34,308 nt of DNA from Isosphaeraceae bacterium (GTDB lineage Bacteria > Planctomycetota > Planctomycetia > Isosphaerales > Isosphaeraceae), in NCBI GenBank assembly GCA_031291845.1, contig JARLIH010000461.1, positions 1-34,308 of the forward strand, read 5' to 3'. Positions 9,382 through 17,123 of the stretch are shown here, in pieces (positions within the stretch are counted from its first letter, which is position 1; each line of letters opens with the position of its first letter). The notes beneath the pieces were generated by a model, which saw only the letters and a list, made by a program, of their open reading frames with translations, had not been told where the DNA came from and made no database searches. The translations under genes were made by a program, and so were the position numbers.

Positions 9382-10506
9382 ATGCGCATTGTCCGTGTCG
9401 AAACTCATCCCGTCCGCATCCCGCTCAAGCCCGAGCGCAGGATGATCTCTGCGCTCGGGCGGCACGAGGTCTCGGACTTCCTGCTGGTGCGACTGGTGAC
9501 CGACGATGGCCTCGAAGGGGTCGGTGAGGCAACCGTCACGGTCAACTGGAGTGGTGAGACGATCTGGGGAGCGCGCGCGATCATCGACCATATCTTCGCG
9601 CCGGTGGTGCTCGGCTGCGACCCGACCGACCTCGACGAGATCGACCGTCGCCTCGGCGTGGTGGCGATCGACAACTGGTTTGCCAAGGCCGCGGTGGAGA
9701 TGGCTTGCTGGGACATTGCCGGCCGCGCGGCGGGCAAACCGGTGTACGACCTGCTGGGGGGACCCTGCCGGTCCAGGACGGTACGGAACCGATTTTCGCT
9801 GGGGGCGTACGAGCCGGACGTGGCGCAAGAGCGTGCCTCCGCGCTCGTCGCGGCGGGCTTCGACACGATCAAGGTCAAGGTCGGCACCGATCCCGCGGCC
9901 GACGTGCGCCGGGTCCGTGCGGTCCGCGAGGCGATCGGCCCGGCCATCACGTTGACCATCGACGCCAACGGCGGCTGGGACGAGCCGACGGCCCTCGCGT
10001 GCCTGGAGCAACTGGCCGACTGCCGGTTGGCGCTCGTCGAGCAGCCGTTGCCGCGTGGGAACTACACCGGACTCAAGAGACTGCGTGTCCGTACCGGACA
10101 GGTGATCCTGGCCGACGAGAGCTGCTTCGATGAAGTCGAAGCGCGCGAGCTAATCGCGCAGGAGTGCTGCGACGTCTTGAGCCTTTACCCGGGGAAGCAA
10201 GGGGGCATCGGCAAGGCGCGCCGGATCGCCGCGCTGGCAGCCGAGCACGGCATTCCGTGCACGATCGGGTCGAACCTCGAGTGGGACCTGGGCGCCTCGG
10301 CGATGCTGCACTTCATCGTCGGGACACCGAACGTCCAGGTCGAACGCTTCCCGGGCGATTGCCTCGGCCCGTTCTATCACGAGTTCTCCATTGCCCGGAA
10401 CCCGCTCCCGATCGCGGTGCCGGACATCACGCTCCACGACGGTCCCGGGCTCGGCATCGAGGTCGATTGGGACGTGGTCGCGCGGCATCGAATCGCGGGC
10501 GTCTGA
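9382..10506 (+). CDS. enolase-superfamily enzyme, muconate-cycloisomerase (MLE) subgroup
   Basis: The 374-residue protein shows the full MLE-subgroup catalytic set: a KVK pair (K164, K166) on strand 2, metal ligands D194 (DAN), E220 (VEQP) and D245 (ADES), and a second base K272 (PGKQGG). The spacing is close to that of muconate cycloisomerase. The subgroup includes muconate lactonising enzymes, o-succinylbenzoate synthases and dipeptide epimerases. The nearby M19 dipeptidase makes an epimerase attractive but unproven. The start at 9382 is fixed by GGGAGG at 9369-9374. It is convergent with the creatininase gene. Confidence 0.9.
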   Translation: MRIVRVETHPVRIPLKPERRMISALGRHEVSDFLLVRLVTDDGLEGVGEATVTVNWSGETIWGARAIIDHIFAPVVLGCDPTDLDEIDRRLGVVAIDNWFAKAAVEMACWDIAGRAAGKPVYDLLGGPCRSRTVRNRFSLGAYEPDVAQERASALVAAGFDTIKVKVGTDPAADVRRVRAVREAIGPAITLTIDANGGWDEPTALACLEQLADCRLALVEQPLPRGNYTGLKRLRVRTGQVILADESCFDEVEARELIAQECCDVLSLYPGKQGGIGKARRIAALAAEHGIPCTIGSNLEWDLGASAMLHFIVGTPNVQVERFPGDCLGPFYHEFSIARNPLPIAVPDITLHDGPGLGIEVDWDVVARHRIAGV

Positions 10507-10526
10507 AGATTGTCTCGAGGAGGCGG

Positions 10527-10548
10527 ACAACCGGCGGAGAGCCGTTGT
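10527..10548. terminator. hairpin between convergent stops
   Basis: ACAACCGGC pairs with GCCGTTGT across a five-base loop, with one bulge. It fills the 42-bp gap between the convergent enolase and creatininase genes and ends exactly at the creatininase stop. A shared terminator is likely from position, although no U-tract is present. Confidence 0.4.
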
Positions 10549-11373
10549 TCACCACCGGATCTGCGACTGCACCGGCCCGGTGTGCATGTCGGCGCGTTGC
10601 TCGATCGGCCAGGCCCGGAGCTCGTCCACGAGTCCGATAATCCCGTTCACCGCGGCCTCGAAAATCACGCGCCCTTTTTCGGCCGTCCCCTTGGTCGCGT
10701 CTCCGTGGACTCCGGTCCGCGTCCAGCGGCCCCAGTAGTCGTTGAACCGCACGAAGTAGTTGGCCGTGCTGTCGCTGCTCGTATACTTGCCCATCCGGTC
10801 ATTGTCCTCGACGGCCTTGTCCATCTGCACGCGGTCACCGGCCAGGTGGAGGTAAAGGGACGTCTCGAACTCGTCGGCGTGGGCCAGCACTTGGGACTCG
10901 CGCACCTTCTCGAAGGCTTCCATGAGGAACCACACGTAGGTGGTGGCGAAGCAGAGCGACTGCGTCTCGAGCACGGTCTTCCGCGCCACGAGGTCGATCA
11001 ACGGGGCATTCGAGCCGTGCCCGTTGACGAGCAGGATCTTCTTGAAGCCGTGGTAGGCCACGCTCTTCGTGATGTTCAGACAGAACGCGATGAACACGTC
11101 GGGCTCGATGTGGATCGTCCCGGGGAAGTCGATGTGGTGCCGGTTCAGCCCGTAGGCGATCGGGGGAAGTACCAGGACCTTGTCCGGGATGCGCTTGCCC
11201 ACTTCCAGGCAGACCGATTCGCAGAGGAAGACGTCGACGTCGAGCGGCAGGTGATGTCCGTGCTGCTCGGTCGAGCCCGTCGGCAGGATGATCAGCTTCT
11301 CCTGTCCGATCGCTTCGTTCATCTCGGGCCAGGTCAGGCGGTTGTAGCGGTATTCGGTCGCGGCTTTGGTCAT
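10549..11373 (-). CDS. creatininase-family amidohydrolase
   Basis: The 274-residue protein carries the creatinine amidohydrolase family motifs: EQHGHHLPLDVD (residues 36-47) with metal ligands E36, H38 and D47, NGHGSN (from 117), and HADEFETS (165-172) supplying a further acidic ligand. The family hydrolyses C-N bonds in small cyclic amides and formamides, including creatinine and F420/riboflavin precursors. The substrate here is not evident. It lies 43 bases downstream of the MFS transporter gene, in an operon with it and the enolase-superfamily gene at 12769. This suggests a role in breaking down an imported compound. Confidence 0.88.
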   Translation of the reverse strand: MTKAATEYRYNRLTWPEMNEAIGQEKLIILPTGSTEQHGHHLPLDVDVFLCESVCLEVGKRIPDKVLVLPPIAYGLNRHHIDFPGTIHIEPDVFIAFCLNITKSVAYHGFKKILLVNGHGSNAPLIDLVARKTVLETQSLCFATTYVWFLMEAFEKVRESQVLAHADEFETSLYLHLAGDRVQMDKAVEDNDRMGKYTSSDSTANYFVRFNDYWGRWTRTGVHGDATKGTAEKGRVIFEAAVNGIIGLVDELRAWPIEQRADMHTGPVQSQIRW

Positions 11374-11416
11374 TGATGGGTTCCCGTGAAGAACGATCAG
11401 CCGGCAGTGACCGGCC

Positions 11417-12772
11417 CTACAAGGGTGCGCTCTCGTCGCCGTCGTCGAGCGTGCGCGTACAGTCCATCAGCAGCCAGCAGATTCCGCTGCCGAGGTACAT
11501 GGCGGCCAGGAGCAGGAACAGAGGGTTCCAGTCGGTCGTGCGGACGAGGCGGCCGGCGACCTCGGCTTTGCTCGTGAAGTGGTCGAGCAGGGCCCCGAAC
11601 AGAGGGGGCATCACGACACCCCCAAAGGTCCCTGCCGTGTTGATGACGCTGAACATCGTCGCGCTGTGGCGGCCGCCCAGGTCGGTGCACGAACCCCATG
11701 TGGTCGGCTGGCTCCAGTCGCCGAAGAACTTGGCCGTCATCAAGACCAGGCCGGCGGTGAGGCCATCGGACGACCGGACGACCAGCGGCAGCATCGCGCA
11801 GCCGATGAGCTTGCCGACGAACCCGACCCCGCTCCGCGACCAGCGCCGGTTGCCGGTCAGGGCGATGGTGCGGTCGTTGAGCCACCCTCCCGCGATCCCC
11901 CCCAGCGCACCGCCCCAGAGGGGAAGGCTCGCCAGCCAGCCGGTCTTCCCGATGTCGAACCCCCGCGCTTGCAGGAAGTACGCGCCGATCAGGGAGACAA
12001 ACACGACGTCGGAGCCGGCGTCGAGGAACTGCTGGGCCAGGAAGAACCAGACGCTCCGGTTGCGGACCGCCCTGCATACCGGAAACGGCCCCAGCGCGCG
12101 CGGCGTCACCGAAGGCGATTCAGACGAAATGAGCTTTCGCTCCGCCGCGTTGACGCCCGGGTGCTCGGCGGGCGTGTTTCGGAACGTCGCCCAGAAGGTG
12201 ACGCCAAACGCCGCCCCCGCGAGGCCAAAGACCCCAAGCGCCGATTGCCACGATAGCCCACACCACCCCAGTAGCACGGTCCCGAGGAGAATCGGCGAGA
12301 GCGCTGCACCGCTCCGACCGGCCCCGCTTGCGACCAGTCCCTGGACGGTGGTCCGGATACTCGGGGGAAACCAATTTCGGGTGACCTTCGTGAGCGCGGG
12401 ATAGCAGCCCGCCTGCGCCGCGCCGAAGAGGAAACGGCACGCGCCCAGGACGGGGAGCTGCCTCGTCCGGCCGAGGGCCACCAGCGCGGCCGACCACGCG
12501 ATGATGCTCACGCTCAAGAAGCGGTGCGGGCCGAACCGGTCGATCACCACGCCGCTGGGGACCTGGCCTCCGGCGTAGGTGTAATAGAAGAGCGAGAACA
12601 AGATATTCGACTGCGTGTGCGAGAGCTGGAACTCTTCCTGGAGCTTCGGTCCGACGATGTTCCAGGAGTACCGGTGCAGGTACAGCAGGAAGGACGCGCC
12701 GCAGGCGAGGGCGAACACCCGCCACCGGACGGCTGAAGGACGTGGCGGGCCGTCGTTATCGCCGTTGCTCAT
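11417..12772 (-). CDS. MFS transporter, anion:cation symporter (ACS) type
   Basis: The 451-residue protein has about 12 hydrophobic segments. It shows the ACS-type N-terminal helix (FLLYLHRYSWNIVGP) followed by a loop resembling the hexuronate/galactonate transporters ExuT and DgoT (GGQVPSGVVIDRFGPHR). Carboxylated sugars or small organic acids are the likely cargo by family. The start overlaps the stop of the upstream enolase-superfamily gene as ATGA (12769-12772), implying translational coupling. Longer in-frame extensions upstream lie inside that gene and are rejected. The coupling suggests that the transporter brings in the substrate of the adjacent enzyme. Confidence 0.9.
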   Translation of the reverse strand: MSNGDNDGPPRPSAVRWRVFALACGASFLLYLHRYSWNIVGPKLQEEFQLSHTQSNILFSLFYYTYAGGQVPSGVVIDRFGPHRFLSVSIIAWSAALVALGRTRQLPVLGACRFLFGAAQAGCYPALTKVTRNWFPPSIRTTVQGLVASGAGRSGAALSPILLGTVLLGWCGLSWQSALGVFGLAGAAFGVTFWATFRNTPAEHPGVNAAERKLISSESPSVTPRALGPFPVCRAVRNRSVWFFLAQQFLDAGSDVVFVSLIGAYFLQARGFDIGKTGWLASLPLWGGALGGIAGGWLNDRTIALTGNRRWSRSGVGFVGKLIGCAMLPLVVRSSDGLTAGLVLMTAKFFGDWSQPTTWGSCTDLGGRHSATMFSVINTAGTFGGVVMPPLFGALLDHFTSKAEVAGRLVRTTDWNPLFLLLAAMYLGSGICWLLMDCTRTLDDGDESAPL

Positions 12773-13902
12773 TGGAACGCAATCCTGTGGGGACAGAAGC
12801 GCTTCAGCTTTTCCGGATCGATCTCGACCCCGAGGCCGGGCTTCGAGGGAATCTCGAGTAGCCCGCCGGCGTCGAGCCGGAACGGCTCGGTCGTGAGCGC
12901 ATCGATGTAGGCGCAAGGGGTCAGGTACTCAACGTACCGGGCGACCGGGATCGCGGCCGAGAACTGCAAGTCGGCGGCGAGGCCGATCGCCGTGTTCCAG
13001 CCGTGCGGGACGACCTGCACGTTGTGGTCGAACGCCAGCCACGCGATGCGTCTCGACTCGCTGAGGCCACCGTTCTTGGTGCAGTCGGGCTGGAGGATGT
13101 CCACGGCCCTGCGCTCGATCCACGGCAGAAACGACTGCCGGCGCGTCAGCACTTCGCACCCCGCGATCGGCACGGGCGAGACGCGCGTGAGCGCGATGTA
13201 CCCCTCGATGTCGTCCGGCGGGAGGGGCTCCTCGAACCAGATCACGTCGTAATCGGCGAGCATCTCGGCCGTGTTCCTCGCCCAGTTCGTGCCGTGGGGC
13301 CAGAACTGCTCGCTGCCGCCGGCGTCGATCATCAGCTCGACCTGATCGCCGACCGTTTCACGGGCCGTGCGCACGAGCACCTCGTCGAACTTCCTGTCCC
13401 GCCGTCCGAATGGCCGCCAGCCCAGCTTGATCGCCCGGAACCCCCGCGCGACCACGCTCTCGAGGGTGCGCCGGAGCGGCTCGGGCTCGTCGAAGAGGAT
13501 CGACCCGTAGGGCTTGATCGTCTGCCGGTAGTTCCCTCCCAGCAGCCGCGACACCGGTTGGCCGCAGGCCTTGCCCATCAGGTCCCAAAGCGCGATGTCA
13601 ATGCCGCTGATCGCGTGCTCGACCGACCCGCCGCGCCCTTGCCAGAAACTTGACTGCCGAAGTTTCTCCGAAACCCGCTCGGGCTCGACGGCCGACTCTC
13701 CCCGGAGCAAGGGCCAGAGTAGCTCGACCGCCCCGGTGACGAGCTTCCCGGACGTGAAGCAGCTCCCATAGCCGGCCAGACCCTCGTCGGTCCGCACGAC
13801 GAGAAGCGTGTGGAGGTTTTCCTGCGGCTCATGCCCCTGCGGCCAACCGCCGTCTACGGTGGCACCGGTCAGGGGACAGACGTCGACGGAGACGATCTTC
13901 AC
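12769..13902 (-). CDS. enolase-superfamily enzyme, mandelate-racemase-like (acid sugar dehydratase type)
   Basis: The 377-residue enzyme starts at a GTG (13900-13902), supported by AAGGAG at 13908-13913. Upstream TTG readings enter a repeat and are rejected. Residues visible are K159 (IKLGW), metal ligands D193, E224 (FEEP) and E250 (GCE), and a D273/H300 pair (QPD, PHGW). The 27-residue spacing of that pair equals the Asp-His dyad of mandelate racemase. Acid-sugar dehydratases such as gluconate, galactonate and rhamnonate dehydratases share this plan. With the overlapping ACS-type transporter it probably acts on a sugar acid, although the exact substrate cannot be read. Confidence 0.9.
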   Translation of the reverse strand: MKIVSVDVCPLTGATVDGGWPQGHEPQENLHTLLVVRTDEGLAGYGSCFTSGKLVTGAVELLWPLLRGESAVEPERVSEKLRQSSFWQGRGGSVEHAISGIDIALWDLMGKACGQPVSRLLGGNYRQTIKPYGSILFDEPEPLRRTLESVVARGFRAIKLGWRPFGRRDRKFDEVLVRTARETVGDQVELMIDAGGSEQFWPHGTNWARNTAEMLADYDVIWFEEPLPPDDIEGYIALTRVSPVPIAGCEVLTRRQSFLPWIERRAVDILQPDCTKNGGLSESRRIAWLAFDHNVQVVPHGWNTAIGLAADLQFSAAIPVARYVEYLTPCAYIDALTTEPFRLDAGGLLEIPSKPGLGVEIDPEKLKRFCPHRIAFQ

Positions 13903-13920
13903 GACAACTCCTTGAACTTT

Positions 13921-14175
13921 CCGCCAAGACACGAAGAAAAGATTGATTAACCGCCAAGGCGCCAAGATCGCCAAGGTAAGAGGAGAGAGGGTCAGAGGCA
14001 AGAACAGAGAATGAAGTGGTCGGGCCGTAGCGAACAACGTACAAATAATTATTAGATCTTATTAATTAAAAATACTTATAAATTAAATATGTGATAATAA
14101 TTACTTTCAGCTCTCTCTTAAGCTTGGCGATCTTGGCGCCTAGGCGGTTAATCAGCCTCTTTTCACCACGTTGGC
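13921..14175. repeat. long dyad, GCGCCAAGATCGCCAAG type, with AT-rich core
   Basis: The left arm (13944-13988) carries TTAACCGCCAAGGCGCC followed by AAGATCGCCAAG. The right arm (14111-14154) is its near-perfect reverse complement. A weaker outer match (CCGCCAA ... GAAAAGA) extends the element to about 13921-14175. The centre is strongly AT-rich (14041-14105), with many TATAAT-like runs. It lies between the divergent enolase-superfamily gene and the M19 dipeptidase gene and likely contains their promoters. Confidence 0.85.
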
Positions 14176-14251
14176 GGTGCATGCCTCTTGTCTTGGCCGT
14201 GGGTTCACTTATCATTGCGGGAGCCAGTATCCCACCAGGAGCAAACCCACC

Positions 14252-15313
14252 GTGCTGATCTTCGACGCCCACCTCGACCTCGGCCTCAACGCGATTGATT
14301 GGAACCGCGATCTGCGCATGGACGTCGCCGAGATCCGCGCGGCCGAGACGACTCTCGGCCTGACCGATCTTGGCCGCCAAACAAACACGTTGTCGTTCCC
14401 GGAACTGCGCAAGGCCGAGGTCGGGCTTGGTCTGGCCACCGTCCTAGCCCGCATCGAGCAGCCGATCAACCACCCGCTCGGCTACACGACGCCCGAGGCC
14501 TGCTACGCGGTCGCCATGTCACACCTGGCCTACTATCGCGCGATGGAGCGCGGCGGGTGGATGAAAATGCTGCGCACGCGGGACGACCTGCGGCGGCACG
14601 CGACCGCCTACCGCGAGGATCCCGCGCGCACCCCGTTCGGCTACGTCCTGAGCATGGAGTGCGCCGACCCAGTGCTCGACCCGGAGCAAATCTTCGAGTG
14701 GCACGAGAACGGCCTCCGCGCGATCGGCATCACCCACTATGGCCCGAACCGTTACGGCGGGGGCACTCGCTCCGAGGCCGGGCTGGCCGCCGAGGCGCTG
14801 CCGCTGCTTAAGAACATCGAGCAGCTCGGCATCGTGCTCGACATGACCCACCTCTCGGACCGCTCCTTCCGCCAGGTCATGTCCTCCTACGGCGGCCGGG
14901 TCCTCGCCAGCCACCAGAATGCCCGCAAGTTCTGTAACTGGCAGCGTCAGTTCAGCGACGAGCAGATCAAGTTCGTGATCGAACGAAACGGCGTGCTCGG
15001 CATGGCCTGCGATGCCATTATGCTCCAGCCTGGCTGGGTCCGCGGTGTAACCCGCCCCGAGGTCACCCTCGAACGCGTGGCGGATAACATCGACCACGTC
15101 TGCCAGCTCGCCGGCAGTGCGCGGCACGTCGGAATCGGGAGCGACCTCGACGGCGGCTACGGCAACGAGCAGACTCCTGCCGACCTCGACACGATCAGCG
15201 ACCTCCAGCGCCTCCCCGACATCCTGCGCAAACGTGGCTATCCCGAGGCCGACGTTGCCGGCGTCATGCACGGGAACTGGCTCCGATTTTTCGCCGAAGC
15301 TCTTCCTGGCTAA
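14252..15313 (+). CDS. M19 membrane-dipeptidase family peptidase
   Basis: The 353-residue protein has the M19 (renal dipeptidase) pattern: an N-terminal HxD (FDAHLDL, H7/D9), the bridging acid in YVLSMECADP, and later His ligands in DMTHLS and LASHQNAR, with GSDLDGG near the C-terminus. The family uses two Zn ions to hydrolyse dipeptides, including D-amino-acid dipeptides. I chose the GTG at 14252, preceded by AGGAG at 14237-14241. The ATG at 14171 would begin in the repeat arm and add a 27-residue leader unlike the family. No signal peptide is seen, so it may be cytoplasmic. Confidence 0.88.
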   Translation: MLIFDAHLDLGLNAIDWNRDLRMDVAEIRAAETTLGLTDLGRQTNTLSFPELRKAEVGLGLATVLARIEQPINHPLGYTTPEACYAVAMSHLAYYRAMERGGWMKMLRTRDDLRRHATAYREDPARTPFGYVLSMECADPVLDPEQIFEWHENGLRAIGITHYGPNRYGGGTRSEAGLAAEALPLLKNIEQLGIVLDMTHLSDRSFRQVMSSYGGRVLASHQNARKFCNWQRQFSDEQIKFVIERNGVLGMACDAIMLQPGWVRGVTRPEVTLERVADNIDHVCQLAGSARHVGIGSDLDGGYGNEQTPADLDTISDLQRLPDILRKRGYPEADVAGVMHGNWLRFFAEALPG

Positions 15314-15511
15314 GAGCAAGCGGCAACGACAGGCGGCCACGATATGCTCGACGTCTCGGCCCGAGAGGCAGACGGGCAGCGGGAAAGACCCGATCGTTGG
15401 CGGCTACGTCCAGATCGGCCCCAATCTTGCAGCACTTTCCGTGGGGGCCACGCGTCGCGTGACCGTATGAACAGTCTGATCGCCCTGTTTTGGGGCAGGA
15501 GACGGGACCTC

Positions 15512-16033
15512 ATGGCGGACACCAATCGAGCTTATGAACGGGCGATGACACTGGCGGCCCTTAGCGGCCTGAAAGTCGCGCTCGGCCCCGCGTTTCTGAC
15601 GACAGCCCACCGGCGGCCCAGCAGCCGGAACTGGGTCCTGGCCGCGCTCGGTGAAATGGTCCTGGACAAGGTAGGGATCTTTCCGAGCCGCTTCCGGCTG
15701 CCCCTCTTGATCCCGCACACGCTCGCGGGTGCCTGGGTCGCGAGCGAGAGCATGAAAGAAGACGGCGTGGACGACCCCTGGGCCGGCCCGATGGGTGCCG
15801 TCGTGGCCGCGGGAGTCGCGACGCTTGCGCCTATGGTGCGGATCGCGGGTTCCCGCGTGCTCGGCATTCCCGATCCGGTGCTCGGAATCGCCGAGGATTA
15901 TCTCGCGCTACGGGTCGGCTCCCAGGCGATGGACCTGTCGATGGAACAGGTGGCGGAAACCGCCAAGGAAACGGTCTCGGAGCTCGGCGAGCGCGTGCGG
16001 CCGGCGCTTCAGGAAGTTGGAATTCGCGCTTAG
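15512..16033 (+). CDS. small membrane protein, possibly DUF4126-like
   Basis: The 173-residue product contains several hydrophobic segments (AALSGLKVALGPAFL, WVLAALGEMVL, AAGVATLAPMV) and an N-terminal pattern like DUF4126 proteins. The C-terminal 40 residues are charged and helical. The family assignment is tentative and no function is known. An alternative ATG at 15466 would add 15 residues, but GGAG about 11 bases before 15512 supports the shorter form. It follows the dipeptidase by 198 bases on the same strand. Confidence 0.6.
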   Translation: MADTNRAYERAMTLAALSGLKVALGPAFLTTAHRRPSSRNWVLAALGEMVLDKVGIFPSRFRLPLLIPHTLAGAWVASESMKEDGVDDPWAGPMGAVVAAGVATLAPMVRIAGSRVLGIPDPVLGIAEDYLALRVGSQAMDLSMEQVAETAKETVSELGERVRPALQEVGIRA

Positions 16034-16117
16034 AGCGGTTCCCGGGTGGTTTGCACACAGTCGCAAGCAAGGGTGGCCAAGGCGATTGCGACGTCGATTC
16101 TGGAAAAATCTGGGCGG

Positions 16118-16192
16118 CACGCCTGGAGTCTTCGAGGGGCGTGATCGACCGGCTAGGGGCGTTCGCCACGCCCGTTGAAGACTCCGGGCGTG
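16118..16192. repeat. 26-bp inverted repeat whose arms are themselves palindromic
   Basis: The arms 16118-16143 and 16167-16192 (CACGCC-GGAGTCTTC-GGGCGTG form) match at about 22 of 26 positions as reverse complements. Each arm also begins CACGCC and ends GGCGTG, so each can fold alone. It lies in the 353-bp gap between 16033 and the LEPR protein start. The rest of that gap shows no gene. Confidence 0.6.
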
Positions 16193-16386
16193 ACACCCGA
16201 CCGTACAAATCGCCCGGCGCACCATTTCCCTACATTCAACACCTCCGCGTTCACCGTGCGAGCCGTTTTCGCATCGGTGGGGTGACTCGACGCCGATAGT
16301 TGGGAATGCGAAGAGGACGGAACAGGGAGGGCTCGTGCCGGACCAAGGCCGTCCTCTGGCCCCCCGAATTGGGACGAAAGCGTCAC

Positions 16387-16845
16387 ATGGACGTGAAAAC
16401 GCGGCGGTCGCTCCATTTCGATTCACTCGAGGATCGCGTCTACCTGTCTGTCGCGCACGGGACGCATGCCCGCCCGTCGACGCTGAGTGGCTCCCTCGTC
16501 ATCCCGCTCCCGGCCGGCGGCGGATCGGGCGGCACGCTGAGCATCGAAGGCAACGGCAACGTCAGCCCGCTCGGCCCGGTCTCAGCGCTCGGCACGCTCA
16601 CGTCCAACTCCCACGGCGGCGGTGGCGTCGTGAACCTCGCCGGCGGCGACGGCGGGGTTGTACTGAACTTCCACGTGACCACGCCGCACGGCCGCAACGC
16701 CAAGCCGCAGATCCGATTTACGGTCAACGGTGGAACCGGGTCGTTCACGAACGCCTCCGGCCAGGGCACCGCCACCGAGGCAGTTGGCTCGAGCGTCAAC
16801 ACCGTCGTGCTGAAGCTGCACGGGACATTGAAGACCAGCTCGTAA
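16387..16845 (+). CDS. small secreted protein with planctomycete LEPR-type N-terminal motif
   Basis: The 152-residue protein has the planctomycete export-associated motif LEDRVYLS at residues 14-21, preceded by a basic start (VKTRRSLHF). The remainder is Gly/Thr/Ser-rich beta-type sequence (GGSGGTLSIEGNG, GGGGVVNLAGGDGG) with no Cys and no catalytic motif. It is probably surface-exposed or secreted, with function unknown. The ATG at 16387 places the motif at the usual depth; in-frame ATGs at 16300 and 16306 are possible. The reverse strand holds a longer open frame that is a codon-bias shadow. Confidence 0.7.
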   Translation: MDVKTRRSLHFDSLEDRVYLSVAHGTHARPSTLSGSLVIPLPAGGGSGGTLSIEGNGNVSPLGPVSALGTLTSNSHGGGGVVNLAGGDGGVVLNFHVTTPHGRNAKPQIRFTVNGGTGSFTNASGQGTATEAVGSSVNTVVLKLHGTLKTSS

Positions 16846-16876
16846 CGATCGATCGCGGGAGTGCTTGCTCTGATCT

Positions 16877-16904
16877 TGTAGGGCCGGCAATGGCTGGCCC
16901 TACA
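16877..16904. repeat. 28-bp palindrome, REP-like
   Basis: TGTAGGGCC and GGCCCTACA flank a GGCAATGGCT-type centre, 31 bases after the LEPR protein stop. A related half (AGGGCCGGTCACTGCCGGCT on the minus strand) lies at 11401-11420 between the transporter and creatininase genes. It could be a terminator or a dispersed REP-like element. Confidence 0.55.
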
Positions 16905-17123
16905 GACCGCGCCGTTGCTGGCCGTGGGTGGCGCGCCCGGAGTCTGCGACGGCCGTGGTCGACCGGCCCTGGTCGTGCGCCACCCCAGCGATCCAGGCGT
17001 CGTGTCTGGGCGCACCAACTGGTGAGCGCTTACCAATGTCTCGCCCCCCATCCACATTGACAACCGTCTGTGCGCGACACCAAACTCGGCGGTAACGGGA
17101 GCCCAAGGCCTCGCGAGAATCCC

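Noticed and set aside
13903..14037. N-terminal extension of the enolase-superfamily gene from a TTG at 14037
   Set aside because: The extension lies in the dyad repeat and is unlike the family; AAGGAG before the GTG at 13902 gives a standard N-terminus.
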